In this document: positions 1 through 7,981 of the stretch, one piece after another
How positions within the stretch are numbered: the stretch's first letter is position 1
How the letters are laid out: every line of letters starts with the position of its first letter
Assembly: GCF_002198115.1 (NCBI RefSeq)
Contig: NZ_NGNR01000001.1
Span: 500,369-564,368, forward strand
Source: Robiginitalea sediminis
Lineage (GTDB): Bacteria > Bacteroidota > Bacteroidia > Flavobacteriales > Flavobacteriaceae
Length of the DNA: 64,000 nucleotides
Direction of reading: 5' to 3'
Made by a program: the position numbers and the translations under genes
Notes under the pieces: generated by a model
The model's database searches: none
The model's input: the letters and a program-made list of their open reading frames with translations, nothing else
What the model was told of the DNA's origin: nothing

Positions 1-131
1 GGCGCGCCATGCGGCGCACCGACCAGAGAGTCACCGCTCCTGCAAATGCAAAACCTCCGCTTCGCTGTCGCGAACCGAGTTTTTTTGCGCCTGTCAGAAA
101 AAAGAAGCAAGCTTCGTTTTCTTCCCAGCAC

Positions 132-162
132 AAAAAAACCCCGCACGTTTGTGCGGGGTTTT
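132..162 (-). terminator. Intrinsic terminator of the CAT tRNA transcript
   Basis: Stem CCCCGCAC (139-146) pairs with GTGCGGGG (151-158) around the loop GTTT. Flanking A and T bases extend the pairing. Read on the minus strand the hairpin is followed by a run of seven T. It lies 11 bases past the 3' end of the minus-strand tRNA, so it most likely ends that transcript. Confidence 0.85.
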
Positions 163-172
163 GCGCTTGATG

Positions 173-246
173 TGGTCCCACCTGGGCTCGAACCAGGGAC
201 CCTCTGATTATGAGTCAGATGCTCTAACCAACTGAGCTATAGGACC
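173..246 (-). tRNA. tRNA with CAT anticodon (elongator Met, or Ile2 if lysidine-modified)
   Basis: The minus strand folds as a complete 74-nt cloverleaf. The acceptor GGTCCTA pairs with TGGGACC (one T-G wobble), the D stem is GCTC/GAGC, the anticodon stem TCTGA/TCAGA encloses loop CTCATAA, and the T arm carries TTCGAGC. The discriminator is A and CCA is not encoded. The anticodon is CAT. The first acceptor pair is a normal G-C, so it is not obviously the initiator. Elongator Met and lysidine-type Ile2 cannot be told apart by eye; the identity elements would need a tRNA classifier. Confidence 0.93.
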
Positions 247-248
247 CG

Positions 249-266
249 GATTCGCTGAAGCGAATC
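249..266. repeat. Perfect inverted repeat in the tRNA 5' leader
   Basis: GATTCGCT (249-256) and AGCGAATC (259-266) are perfect inverted copies separated by GA. The repeat lies directly upstream of the tRNA 5' end (246) and touches the proposed -7 element. It could form a leader hairpin beside the RNase P cleavage site. Function unknown. Confidence 0.6.
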
Positions 267-296
267 AATGTTAAAATTCCAAAATCCAAATTCCAA
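266..296 (-). promoter_or_regulatory. Probable tRNA promoter
   Basis: On the minus strand TTG (296-294) is followed after 20 bases by TAACATTG (273-266), one mismatch from the Bacteroidota TAnnTTTG element. Transcription would start about 12-15 bases before the tRNA. Confidence 0.5.
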
Positions 297-364
297 GTAG
301 CGGATGTGGGTTTTGGAGCAGGCAAAATTAGCACTATTTTGCTAGCGCTGCAACTGCCTGGATG

Positions 365-772
365 CTATTCTGCGGGGGCTTCCTGGCAGAGTTCCACCAG
401 CACGCCGCCCGAGCTCTTCGGGTGGAGGAAGGCCACAAGTTTGTTGTCTGCCCCGCGTTTGGGGGTTTCGTTGAGCAGGATAAACCCCTCTGCTTTCAGC
501 CGGGCCATCTCGGCATGGATGTCTTCCACGTCGAAGGCGATGTGGTGGATGCCCTCCCCTTTCCGCTCCAGGTACTTGGCGATGGGGCTGTCCGGGTTTG
601 TGGCTTCCAGCAACTCAATCTTGTTGGGGCCGCTCTTGAAAAAGGAGGTCCTGACCCCTTCCGAGGCCACTTCTTCCATCTTGTAGGCAGGGGTACCCAA
701 CAGCTTTTCAAACAGGGCATTGGAGGCCTCCAGGTCCCGTACCGCGATTCCGAGGTGTTCGATTTTCCGCAT
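365..772 (-). CDS. mce: Methylmalonyl-CoA epimerase
   Basis: The 135-residue protein is a glyoxalase/VOC-fold enzyme that interconverts (R)- and (S)-methylmalonyl-CoA in the propionyl-CoA to succinyl-CoA route, in the cytoplasm. Visible family marks are the N-terminal HLGIAV strand, the central HHIAFDV strand and the C-terminal VLVEL strand, which supply the metal-binding His, His and Glu of the two paired beta-alpha-beta-beta-beta modules. Length is normal for the family. The reading frame stays open upstream, but the ATG at 772 gives the standard N-terminus MRKIEHLG and leaves a short spacer to the divergent rbfA. A TACTTTCG element at 799-792 (minus) could be its -7 box. The mutase subunits are not in the window. 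Confidence 0.9.
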   Translation of the reverse strand: MRKIEHLGIAVRDLEASNALFEKLLGTPAYKMEEVASEGVRTSFFKSGPNKIELLEATNPDSPIAKYLERKGEGIHHIAFDVEDIHAEMARLKAEGFILLNETPKRGADNKLVAFLHPKSSGGVLVELCQEAPAE

Positions 773-812
773 GGCTCTAGGCTTCTCCTGACGAAAGTAC
801 GCCTTTTGTGCG

Positions 813-820
813 TATTTTTG
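813..820 (+). promoter_or_regulatory. Possible rbfA -7 element
   Basis: TATTTTTG fits TAnnTTTG and lies only 4 bases before the GTG start at 825, so a transcript from it would be leaderless or nearly so. No clear TTG box lies at the usual distance upstream. Confidence 0.35.
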
Positions 821-824
821 GGGC

Positions 825-1217
825 GTGGAAACCCAACGACAACGAAAAATTGCCGGGATAATCCAGCAGGACCTGGCAGACATCCTCCAACGCGCGGTAA
901 CCGACAGCGGCATGGGCGGGGTCATCCTGTCCGTTACCAAAGTCTACGTCACTACAGACCTGTCCATCGCGCGGGTTTATGTAAGCGTTTTTCCGGTAAA
1001 GGAGGCTATGCCCCTGCTTAACGGGATTATGGCTGCCGGCCCGCAGATCCGCCACGAGCTGGCGCGCCGCACCCGCCACCAGCTGCGCCGGGTACCCGAA
1101 CTGGCCTTTTTCCTGGACGACTCCCTGGAATACATCGAACAGATCGAAAAATCACTGAAAGGCGGGGAAAACCCCATTGAAAACCGCGACCTGCTGGTGC
1201 GCCGCAAAAAGTCCTGA
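825..1217 (+). CDS. rbfA: 30S ribosome-binding factor A
   Basis: The 130-residue protein is RbfA, which binds the 30S subunit during late 16S rRNA maturation and supports cold adaptation. It has the KH-like RbfA fold: the N-terminal helix with METQRQRKIAGIIQQDLADI, a strand with VILSVTKVYVTTDLSIARVYVSV, and a C-terminal helix with the LRRVPELAFFLDDSLE signature. The start is GTG at 825; no in-frame ATG gives a complete N-terminus. It is followed after 3 bases by the permease gene, so the two are probably co-transcribed. This rbfA-permease order is, to my knowledge, common in flavobacteria. Confidence 0.93.
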   Translation: METQRQRKIAGIIQQDLADILQRAVTDSGMGGVILSVTKVYVTTDLSIARVYVSVFPVKEAMPLLNGIMAAGPQIRHELARRTRHQLRRVPELAFFLDDSLEYIEQIEKSLKGGENPIENRDLLVRRKKS

Positions 1218-1220
1218 GGG

Positions 1221-2429
1221 TTGAATGTCGCGCTCTACATCGCCCGCAGGTATATCCGGTCCAAAAGCAGCCACAACGCTGTCAATATCATTAACGCCGT
1301 CACCTTTGCCGTAACGGTCATCGGGGCCGCGGCGCTCTTTATTGTGCTCTCGGGCTTTGCCGGCCTGAAGTCTTTCAGCCTGACCTTCAGCAATACCTTC
1401 GACCCGGATTTAAAGGCCGTTGCCGCGGCGGGGAAAACTTTTTCCGTAACAGGGGAGACCCTGGAGCAACTCAAAGAAGTCCCGGGGTTGGCCTCCTTTT
1501 CTCGGGAACTCGAGGAGCGGGTATACCTGACCCACCAGCAGAAGAGCATGATTGCTTACATTAAAGGGGTGGATGGGACCTACAACCAGACCACGGGCAT
1601 AGACAGCACCATCTACATAGGCTTATGGGACCTGGACAACCAACAGGCAGTGGCCGGAATCGCCATTGCCAACCAACTGAACCTCTCCGTACAGAACTAC
1701 CGCAGCCCCCTGATGGTCCTCGCGCCGAAACCCGGGGATGGGGGCCTCTCCCCCCAGGGCCTTGGGGACACGCCCTACAACCAGCTGCCTGCGGTGCTTA
1801 GCGGGGTATACCAGATCGAAGAAAACCTCGACAAAAAATACGTCTTTGCCAGCCTCCCCCTGGTACAGGCCATGCTGGAGCGGGACAGTACCCGGGTTAG
1901 CGGCATCAGTTTCAGGCTGCAGGAGGGCGCAGACGAAAAAACCGTGCGGGCGGCCCTAGGGGAGATCCTCGGGGAGCAGGCGCTGCTGCGCAACCGCAGG
2001 GAACTCAACCAGACCCTGTACCGGATGCTCAATACCGAAAACCTGGCTACCTACCTGATTTTCACCCTGGTGCTGATCATTGCCCTCTTCAATGTGGTAG
2101 GGGCCATAATCATGATGATCCTGGACAAGCAGCTGCACATCCGCACCCTTTACGCCCTTGGGCTTACCGTAGAGCAGCTGCGGCGGATCTACTTCCTGCA
2201 GGGGCTGCTGGTTACCGCGTCGGGCGGGGCCATTGGGGTGCTCATCGGCGGCGGGCTTATCGCCTCCCAACTCGCATTCGGGTGGTTGAAAATAACGCCT
2301 TCCCTGGCGTATCCGGTAGAATTCAGGTGGGGCAATGTCCTGTTGGTGCTGGTGACCATCTTTGTCCTCGGGGTGATTGCCTCCAGGATTGCCAGCAACC
2401 GCATCAGCAAAAAACGCCTGGACCTTTAA
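1221..2429 (+). CDS. LolC/LolE-type ABC transporter permease (FtsX/MacB family)
   Basis: The 402-residue inner-membrane protein has a cytoplasmic N-terminus with the ARRYIRSKSS motif typical of LolC/E. A first membrane helix lies at about 20-45, a large periplasmic domain at about 46-265, and three further helices at about 270-300, 320-350 and 370-395 form the FtsX domain. The family moves lipoproteins or other envelope substrates with a separate ATPase. No ATPase gene is adjacent, so the partner is elsewhere. The start is TTG at 1221, 3 bases after the rbfA stop. The stop codon overlaps the stop of convergent dusB through the shared sequence TTAA. Confidence 0.85.
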   Translation: MNVALYIARRYIRSKSSHNAVNIINAVTFAVTVIGAAALFIVLSGFAGLKSFSLTFSNTFDPDLKAVAAAGKTFSVTGETLEQLKEVPGLASFSRELEERVYLTHQQKSMIAYIKGVDGTYNQTTGIDSTIYIGLWDLDNQQAVAGIAIANQLNLSVQNYRSPLMVLAPKPGDGGLSPQGLGDTPYNQLPAVLSGVYQIEENLDKKYVFASLPLVQAMLERDSTRVSGISFRLQEGADEKTVRAALGEILGEQALLRNRRELNQTLYRMLNTENLATYLIFTLVLIIALFNVVGAIIMMILDKQLHIRTLYALGLTVEQLRRIYFLQGLLVTASGGAIGVLIGGGLIASQLAFGWLKITPSLAYPVEFRWGNVLLVLVTIFVLGVIASRIASNRISKKRLDL

Positions 2430-3418
2430 GCAAAGGCATAGTCGGCAAAAGCCTCCAGGGCCTCGTCCATGGCGGCAAAGACTTCCGAAGCCTCGTCGCT
2501 GGTCACCATTTTGCTCCGGTACGGTTTAAAGTTGGGGATTCCCTTGAAGTAGTTGCTGTAGTGGCGACGGGTTTCCAGGACCCCGAGCTTCTCCCCCTTC
2601 CAGTCGATGGCCATTTGCAGGTGGCGGCGTGCTGCTTCCACCCGGGTAGCCATGTCCGGTGGAGGCAGGTGCTCCCCTGTCGCAATAAAGTGTTTCACCT
2701 CCCGGAAAAACCAGGGATACCCAATGGATGCCCTGCCAATCATGGCCCCGTCCAGGCCATACGCGTCCCGCATGCGGACGGCTGCCTCCGGGGTGTCCAC
2801 ATCGCCATTGCCAAAGACCGGGATGTGCATCCTGGGGTTGTTTTTCACCTCCGCGATGGGCTTCCAGTCTGCATGGCCCTTATACATCTGCACCCGGGTG
2901 CGCCCGTGGATGGAGATTGCCTGGATGCCCACATCCTGCAGGCGTTCGGCCACCTCCACGATCCGGATGGAATTGTGGTCCCAGCCCAGGCGGGTCTTAA
3001 CGGTGACCGGCAGGTGGGTCCTTTTCACCATGGCCTCGGTGAGCTTTACCATCAGGGGGATGTCCCTGAGGATGCCGGCCCCGGCGTTCTTGCAGACCAC
3101 TTTCTTGACCGGGCAGCCAAAGTTGATGTCGATGATGTCCGGACCCGTGGCCGTGACAATATCGATGGCCTGTAGCATAGAGTCCATTTCGGCCCCGAAG
3201 ATCTGTATCCCGATGGGGCGCTCCTTTTCATAAATGTCCAGCTTGATCACGCTCTTGGCCGCATCGCGGATCAGGCCCTCCGAGGAGATGAACTCCGTGT
3301 ACATCAGGTCTGCCCCCTGTTCCTTGCACAAGGTTCGGAATGGCGGGTCGCTGACATCCTCCATGGGCGCCAGGAGCAAAGGGAAATCCGGCAATTCAAC
3401 GGCACCTATCTTAACCAT
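2426..3418 (-). CDS. dusB: tRNA-dihydrouridine synthase (DusB type)
   Basis: The 330-residue FMN-dependent enzyme reduces uridine to dihydrouridine in the tRNA D loop. It shows LLAPMEDVSDPPFR at the start of the TIM barrel, the catalytic-cysteine segment NFGCPVKKV, the GAGILRD loop, the VTVKTRLGWD strand, the SIHGRTR motif and the phosphate-binding GNGDV and MIGRASIG loops. Length is normal. The gene has its own candidate -7 box (3451-3444) in the 38-base gap after the M28 peptidase gene, which lies upstream on the same strand. Its last codon overlaps the convergent permease gene by 4 bases. Confidence 0.93.
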   Translation of the reverse strand: MVKIGAVELPDFPLLLAPMEDVSDPPFRTLCKEQGADLMYTEFISSEGLIRDAAKSVIKLDIYEKERPIGIQIFGAEMDSMLQAIDIVTATGPDIIDINFGCPVKKVVCKNAGAGILRDIPLMVKLTEAMVKRTHLPVTVKTRLGWDHNSIRIVEVAERLQDVGIQAISIHGRTRVQMYKGHADWKPIAEVKNNPRMHIPVFGNGDVDTPEAAVRMRDAYGLDGAMIGRASIGYPWFFREVKHFIATGEHLPPPDMATRVEAARRHLQMAIDWKGEKLGVLETRRHYSNYFKGIPNFKPYRSKMVTSDEASEVFAAMDEALEAFADYAFA

Positions 3419-3443
3419 TTACAGGGTGTTAGGGTTTGGAGGG

Positions 3444-3451
3444 CAAAAGTA
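3444..3451 (-). promoter_or_regulatory. Candidate dusB -7 element
   Basis: The minus strand reads TACTTTTG (3451-3444), an exact TAnnTTTG match. It is about 25 bases before the dusB ATG and inside the short gap behind the peptidase gene. No TTG box lies at the usual distance. Confidence 0.45.
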
Positions 3452-3456
3452 TAAAA

Positions 3457-4686
3457 TCAAAAGGAAACCGCAGTGCGCACCGTTTCGGCTCCCCGTTTGA
3501 CCACCACGGTGGTGGAATCGCCCGGAGCAAAGGCCGAAAGGGCCCTCATGTAGCTCATCATGTCGGTAACGGTGCTGTCGCCCAGCTGGATGACGATATC
3601 CCCTTTCTGCAGGCCGGCCTTCTGAGCCGCTTTGTCTTCGCTCACCCCATCTATGCGCATGCCCTCCCCGCCGAAGAGGTAATCCGGCACAACACCCAGG
3701 GCCACTTTAAACCGGGGCACCTCCTCGCTCTCGTTTTTGGTTTTGCGGAAGGCTACCTCCTGCTGGGCTTCCATGGCCCGGACCACGTTAAAAAGGTAAT
3801 CGGTTATCTGCTCCATGCCCTGGTAGTTAAGCGTTTCGGCATCATCCGAAGGGCGGTGGTAGTCCTCGTGCTGCCCGGTGAAAAAATGCAGTACCGGGAT
3901 ATCCTGGAGGTAAAATGAAGTGTGGTCGGAAGGGCCCACCCCGGACTCCTTCAGCACGAGATTAAACCCGGGGTTCTGGGAGTTCAGGACCTGGTTCCAG
4001 ATAGGGCTGGTGCCGGTGCCGCTTATGGAGAGCGTGCTGTCCTGGCGGAGGCGGCCCACCATATCGAAGTTGAGCATATAGGGCACCTGGTCCAGGCCCA
4101 GGGTCGGGTTCTTGGCGAAGTAGTTGGAGCCCAACAGGCCCATCTCCTCCCCGGAGAACGAAATAAAAAGGTAGTTGTCCCGGGCCTCGGGCCAAGCCGA
4201 CAGGCGCTGGGCCAGCTGCAGCAGGACCGCAACCCCGCTGGCATTGTCGTCGGCCCCGTTGTGGATGGCTGGTTCGCCCCGGTGGAGGGAGCCTTCGCCC
4301 CCCATCCCGAGGTGGTCGTAATGGGCACCAATCACCACGGTACGGGCACCGCCATTGTCGAGGAGGCCCACGATATTGACCCCGGCGATACTGCTGTCTC
4401 CCGTGGCTCCGAAAGCGACTTCGGCATGCGGGTCCTTGCGGGGCTGGAAGGTAAAGGACTGCCGGTAGGTCTGGTCTGCCCCGGCCGGGACAAGGCCGAG
4501 GGCTTTAAACCGGCCCTCCAGGTATTCCGCCGCCATAAGGGCGCCCTCGGTGCCGGTTTCACGCCCCATCAACGAATCGGAAGCGAGGATACGAACGTCC
4601 TCCTGAAGGGTTACCTCCCGGGGCGCTTCGATCTTACAGGCCGCTGCCAGCAGCAGAATTCCCGCAAAAAGATTATAATACTTCAT
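3457..4686 (-). CDS. Exported M28 metallopeptidase lipoprotein with C-terminal PDZ domain
   Basis: The 409-residue protein begins with a lipoprotein signal (LLLAAAC, Cys near residue 18), so it should be anchored in the envelope. The M28 aminopeptidase domain shows the five zinc positions in order: His in GAHYDHLG, Asp in NGADDNASG, the Glu pair in FSGEEMGLLG, Asp in NFDMVGR and His in TGQHEDYH. A PDZ domain occupies about the last 85 residues (DYLFGGEG to the end, with KAGLQKGDIV). The frame extends further upstream, but ATG 4686 gives the signal peptide and leaves a 37-base divergent promoter region. PDZ fusion suggests a peptide-end or partner-binding role. Substrate unknown. Confidence 0.9.
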   Translation of the reverse strand: MKYYNLFAGILLLAAACKIEAPREVTLQEDVRILASDSLMGRETGTEGALMAAEYLEGRFKALGLVPAGADQTYRQSFTFQPRKDPHAEVAFGATGDSSIAGVNIVGLLDNGGARTVVIGAHYDHLGMGGEGSLHRGEPAIHNGADDNASGVAVLLQLAQRLSAWPEARDNYLFISFSGEEMGLLGSNYFAKNPTLGLDQVPYMLNFDMVGRLRQDSTLSISGTGTSPIWNQVLNSQNPGFNLVLKESGVGPSDHTSFYLQDIPVLHFFTGQHEDYHRPSDDAETLNYQGMEQITDYLFNVVRAMEAQQEVAFRKTKNESEEVPRFKVALGVVPDYLFGGEGMRIDGVSEDKAAQKAGLQKGDIVIQLGDSTVTDMMSYMRALSAFAPGDSTTVVVKRGAETVRTAVSF

Positions 4687-4697
4687 GGCTTTCCTTC

Positions 4698-4715
4698 TAT
4701 TTTTGTTCAAAATTA
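4698..4715. promoter_or_regulatory. Back-to-back promoters between the M28 peptidase and TolB-like genes
   Basis: The plus strand has TATTTTTG at 4698-4705 and the minus strand has TAATTTTG at 4715-4708. Both fit TAnnTTTG and are 2 bases apart. Each lies about 20 bases from the start of its own gene, all within a 37-base gap, so the upstream recognition regions must run into the opposite coding sequence. Confidence 0.55.
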
Positions 4716-4723
4716 CACAACCT

Positions 4724-5830
4724 ATGAGAATCTCAGTCCTTTTGCTGGCCCTTGTTGTCCTGGCCAGTTGCAAACAGGAGCCCAAGGGCACCGAACCTGC
4801 CGTTGCAGGCGATAACCCCATGGCCATGAGTTCGGATACCCTGATCTACCCCGGGGAAACCCATTTCAAATCCATCCGGCAGGTCACCTTTGGGGGGGAC
4901 AATGCCGAAGCATACTGGAGCTTTGACGACAGCAAACTCATTTTTCAATCCAACTATGCCAAATGGGGGCTGGAATGCGACCAGATGTTTATCATGGGGG
5001 TAAACGAGACCTTCCAGGACCACATGCCCCCCATGGCCAGTACCGGCCTGGGGCGCACCACCTGCGGGTATTTCCTTCCGGATAACGAGCATGTGCTGTA
5101 TGCCTCCACCCACCTGCGGGACAGCCTCTGCCCCGAAGTGCCCCTGCGCATGAACGGGAAATACGTGTGGCCGGTTTACGATTCCTTCGACATTTTTGTG
5201 GCAGACCTCGAAGGGAACATCACCGCCCAGCTCACAGACGAGCCGGGCTACGACGCCGAGGCCACGGTTTCGCCGAAAGGTGACAAAATCGTGTTTACCT
5301 CAGACCGCAGCGGAGACCTGGAGCTCTACACCATGAACCTGGACGGCTCCGGGGTAACGCAGATTACGGACGAACTCGGCTATGACGGGGGTGCCTTCTT
5401 CTCCCCGGACGGCAGCCAGATCATCTTCCGTGCGTCCCGCCCGAAAACCGAAGCCGAAATTGAGGAATACAAAAACCTGCTGGCAGATGGCCTGGTACAA
5501 CCCACCAATATGGAGCTGTTTATCTGCAATGCCGACGGGTCGGACCTGCGCCAGCTCACCTTCCTGGGCAACGCCAACTGGTGCCCCTTTTTCCACCCGG
5601 ACGGGGACAGGGTGCTGTTTGCCAGTAATTTTGAGGCAGACGGCGGCTTCCCCTTCAACCTGTACATGATCAATACGGACGGGACCGGGCTGCAGCGGGT
5701 GACCCACGGGAAGACATTTGACGCCTTCCCGGTGTTCTCCAACGACGGCAAGCACCTGATCTTTTCCAGCAACCGCAACAATGGCGGCACTCGCGACACG
5801 AATTTGTTTATAGCCGAGTGGCAGGATTGA
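4724..5830 (+). CDS. TolB-like WD40/PD40 beta-propeller lipoprotein
   Basis: The 368-residue protein starts with a lipoprotein signal ([16 protein letters not shown], Cys 16). It then has repeated PD40 blades recognised by runs such as [46 protein letters not shown] and [16 protein letters not shown]40 propellers usually mediate protein or glycan contacts at the envelope; TolB is the best-known case, but the Pal/Tol partners are not here. The frame opens at 4685; ATG 4724 is chosen because it begins the signal peptide directly after the -7 element. It is divergent to the M28 peptidase and may share its regulation. Confidence 0.85.
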   Translation: MRISVLLLALVVLASCKQEPKGTEPAVAGDNPMAMSSDTLIYPGETHFKSIRQVTFGGDNAEAYWSFDDSKLIFQSNYAKWGLECDQMFIMGVNETFQDHMPPMASTGLGRTTCGYFLPDNEHVLYASTHLRDSLCPEVPLRMNGKYVWPVYDSFDIFVADLEGNITAQLTDEPGYDAEATVSPKGDKIVFTSDRSGDLELYTMNLDGSGVTQITDELGYDGGAFFSPDGSQIIFRASRPKTEAEIEEYKNLLADGLVQPTNMELFICNADGSDLRQLTFLGNANWCPFFHPDGDRVLFASNFEADGGFPFNLYMINTDGTGLQRVTHGKTFDAFPVFSNDGKHLIFSSNRNNGGTRDTNLFIAEWQD

Positions 5831-5851
5831 TACGCATATCGCGTATCTTTG
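5829..5851 (+). promoter_or_regulatory. lepA promoter overlapped by an inverted repeat
   Basis: TATCTTTG at 5844-5851 fits the -7 consensus and is 20 bases before the lepA ATG. It is overlapped by a perfect inverted repeat, GATACGC (5829-5835) and GCGTATC (5841-5847), with a 5-base spacer. The repeat could be an operator or part of a hairpin ending the upstream gene. Confidence 0.5.
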
Positions 5852-5870
5852 CGCCCAATTTAATCGCACC

Positions 5871-7667
5871 ATGAAGCATATCCGGAACTTCTGCATCATC
5901 GCCCACATCGACCACGGGAAGAGTACCCTGGCCGACAGGCTGCTGGACCATACCGGTTCGGTAACCGAACGCGAGAAGCAGGACCAGCTCCTGGATAGCA
6001 TGGACCTGGAGCGCGAGCGCGGCATTACCATCAAGAGCCACGCTATCCAGATGGAGTATGTCTATCAGGGGGAAACCTATATCCTGAACCTGATCGACAC
6101 CCCGGGCCACGTGGATTTCAGCTACGAGGTGTCCCGGTCCATCGCGGCCTGCGAAGGGGCGCTGCTGGTGGTGGACGCCGCCCAGAGCATCCAGGCCCAG
6201 ACCATCTCCAACCTCTACCTGGCCCTGGAGAACGACCTGGAGATCATCCCGGTGCTCAACAAGGTAGACCTGCCCAGTGCCAACCCCGAGGAAGTAACGG
6301 ACGACATCGTAGACCTGTTGGGCTGCAAACCCGAAGAGGTTATCCCGGCCAGCGCCAAGACCGGCCTGGGGGTAGATATCATCCTGGCGGCCATCATTGA
6401 TCGCATCCCCGCCCCCAAGGGCAACCCGGAGGCTCCGCTGCAGGCACTGGTCTTCGACTCCGTCTATAACCCTTTTCGAGGGGTGGAGACCTATTTCCGG
6501 GTCATCAATGGAAAAATCCGCAAAGGGCAGCATATTAAATTCGTGGCCACAGGCCGGAAATACTATGCCGACGAGGTGGGCACCCTGAAACTGCGGCAAC
6601 AGCCCAAAAACGAAATCGGAACGGGGGACGTAGGCTACCTCATCACGGGCATCAAGGATGCGCGGGAGGTGAAGGTGGGGGACACCATTACCGATGCCCA
6701 GAACCCCACCCAGGAGGCCATTGCGGGCTTCGAGGACGTCAAGCCAATGGTTTTCGCGGGGATCTACCCGGTAGACACCGAGGACTTTGAGGAATTGCGC
6801 TCCTCCATGGAAAAACTCCAGCTCAACGACGCTTCCCTGGTCTTTACCGCCGAAAGCAGCGCCGCCCTCGGCTTCGGGTTCCGGTGCGGCTTCCTGGGGA
6901 TGCTCCACATGGAGATCATACAGGAGCGCCTGGAGCGGGAGTTCGATATGACGGTCATTACCACCGTCCCCAACGTGAGCTACCTGGCCTATACCGCCAA
7001 GGACCCGGAGACCCCGGTGGTGGTCAACAACCCCTCGGACCTGCCGGACCCTTCCACCCTGAGCCGGGTGGAGGAGCCCTACATAAAAGCTACGATCATT
7101 ACCAAGGCCGATTACGTAGGCAACGTCATGTCTTTGTGCATTGACAAACGCGGGCAGATTACCAACCAGACCTACCTGACGCAGGACCGGGTAGAACTGA
7201 GTTTCGACATGCCCCTGGCGGAGATCGTCTTCGACTTCTACGACCGACTCAAAACCGTTTCCCGCGGTTACGCCTCCTTCGACTACAGCCCCATTGGCAT
7301 GCGCACCTCCAAACTGGTACGGGTAGATATCCTGCTCAACGGACAAATGGTGGATGCCCTCTCCGCCCTGGTGCACTTCGACAACGCCCAGCACATCGGG
7401 AAGAAAATGTGCGAGAAGCTTAAGGAGCTCATCCCGCGCCAGCAATTCGATATCCCCATCCAGGCGGCTATCGGCGCCAAGATCATATCCCGGGAGACCA
7501 TCAAGGCCCTCCGCAAGGATGTGACGGCCAAGTGTTACGGGGGAGATATTTCCCGAAAACGGAAACTGTTGGAAAAACAGAAAAAAGGGAAAAAACGCAT
7601 GCGCCAGGTGGGCAATGTGGAAATCCCCCAGCAGGCCTTTATGGCGGTGCTGAAACTGAACGACTAG
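5871..7667 (+). CDS. lepA: Elongation factor 4 (LepA), ribosome-associated GTPase
   Basis: The 598-residue protein matches LepA along its whole length. The G domain carries [15 protein letters not shown] (P loop), the switch I segment [16 protein letters not shown] and NKVDLPSA. Further on are the EF-G-like domains and the LepA-specific C-terminal domain, which ends near [21 protein letters not shown]. LepA acts on the ribosome, back-translocating or remodelling stalled complexes and affecting 30S biogenesis. It appears to be monocistronic, with its own promoter, and is followed after 80 bases by a small orphan gene. The long antisense frame here is a codon-bias shadow. Confidence 0.96.
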   Translation: MKHIRNFCIIAHIDHGKSTLADRLLDHTGSVTEREKQDQLLDSMDLERERGITIKSHAIQMEYVYQGETYILNLIDTPGHVDFSYEVSRSIAACEGALLVVDAAQSIQAQTISNLYLALENDLEIIPVLNKVDLPSANPEEVTDDIVDLLGCKPEEVIPASAKTGLGVDIILAAIIDRIPAPKGNPEAPLQALVFDSVYNPFRGVETYFRVINGKIRKGQHIKFVATGRKYYADEVGTLKLRQQPKNEIGTGDVGYLITGIKDAREVKVGDTITDAQNPTQEAIAGFEDVKPMVFAGIYPVDTEDFEELRSSMEKLQLNDASLVFTAESSAALGFGFRCGFLGMLHMEIIQERLEREFDMTVITTVPNVSYLAYTAKDPETPVVVNNPSDLPDPSTLSRVEEPYIKATIITKADYVGNVMSLCIDKRGQITNQTYLTQDRVELSFDMPLAEIVFDFYDRLKTVSRGYASFDYSPIGMRTSKLVRVDILLNGQMVDALSALVHFDNAQHIGKKMCEKLKELIPRQQFDIPIQAAIGAKIISRETIKALRKDVTAKCYGGDISRKRKLLEKQKKGKKRMRQVGNVEIPQQAFMAVLKLND

Positions 7668-7717
7668 ATCCGGGCTTTTCTGTGGGATTTTAACAGGTGG
7701 GGCTGGCAGGTTTTTCT

Positions 7718-7725
7718 TACTTTTG
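7718..7725 (+). promoter_or_regulatory. Candidate promoter for the 77-residue orphan
   Basis: TACTTTTG fits TAnnTTTG and lies 22 bases before the ATG at 7748, the spacing seen at other genes here. There is no clear TTG box. Confidence 0.4.
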
Positions 7726-7747
7726 AGGCCTAACCCCCGGCCTTCAC

Positions 7748-7981
7748 ATGACGCCCCATATTGCCCATTTTACCGCCCGCCACCGCATTGTCCAGGTGGT
7801 TCAGAATTCCATCTTTATCTGGCATCAGGAAAGCGGAGGGGTAGACCCTGAGCTCCTGGCCGAGAAGATCCGCCGGGAGGCTGCCATCCCTTTTTTCAGG
7901 CTGCTTGCCGGGTCGGGTTACCCATTGGAAGAGAAGGATATTGTCGTGACCGTGCACCGGGCCGAAGCCTTTAAAGGCTAG
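7748..7981 (+). CDS. Small protein of unknown function (77 residues)
   Basis: I do not recognise this protein. The frame codes for 77 residues (start MTPHIAHFTARHRIVQ, end VTVHRAEAFKG) with no membrane helix, signal peptide or low-complexity stretch; it looks soluble and mixed alpha/beta. Support comes from an ATG well placed behind a TAnnTTTG element and a position alone between lepA and the convergent antiporter gene, whose end it overlaps by 11 bases. Against it are its short length and a competing frame on the other strand (7730-7957). Homologs in related genomes would decide. Confidence 0.45.
   Translation: MTPHIAHFTARHRIVQVVQNSIFIWHQESGGVDPELLAEKIRREAAIPFFRLLAGSGYPLEEKDIVVTVHRAEAFKG

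Noticed and set aside
61-86. Short TTCGC-GCGAA hairpin followed by T7 as a terminator
   Set aside because: The stem has only five pairs and is separated from the T run by five bases, and no upstream gene is visible at the window edge. Too weak to call.
5808-7445. 545-codon frame antisense to lepA
   Set aside because: lepA matches its family along the full length. The antisense translation shows no domain and results from strong codon bias.
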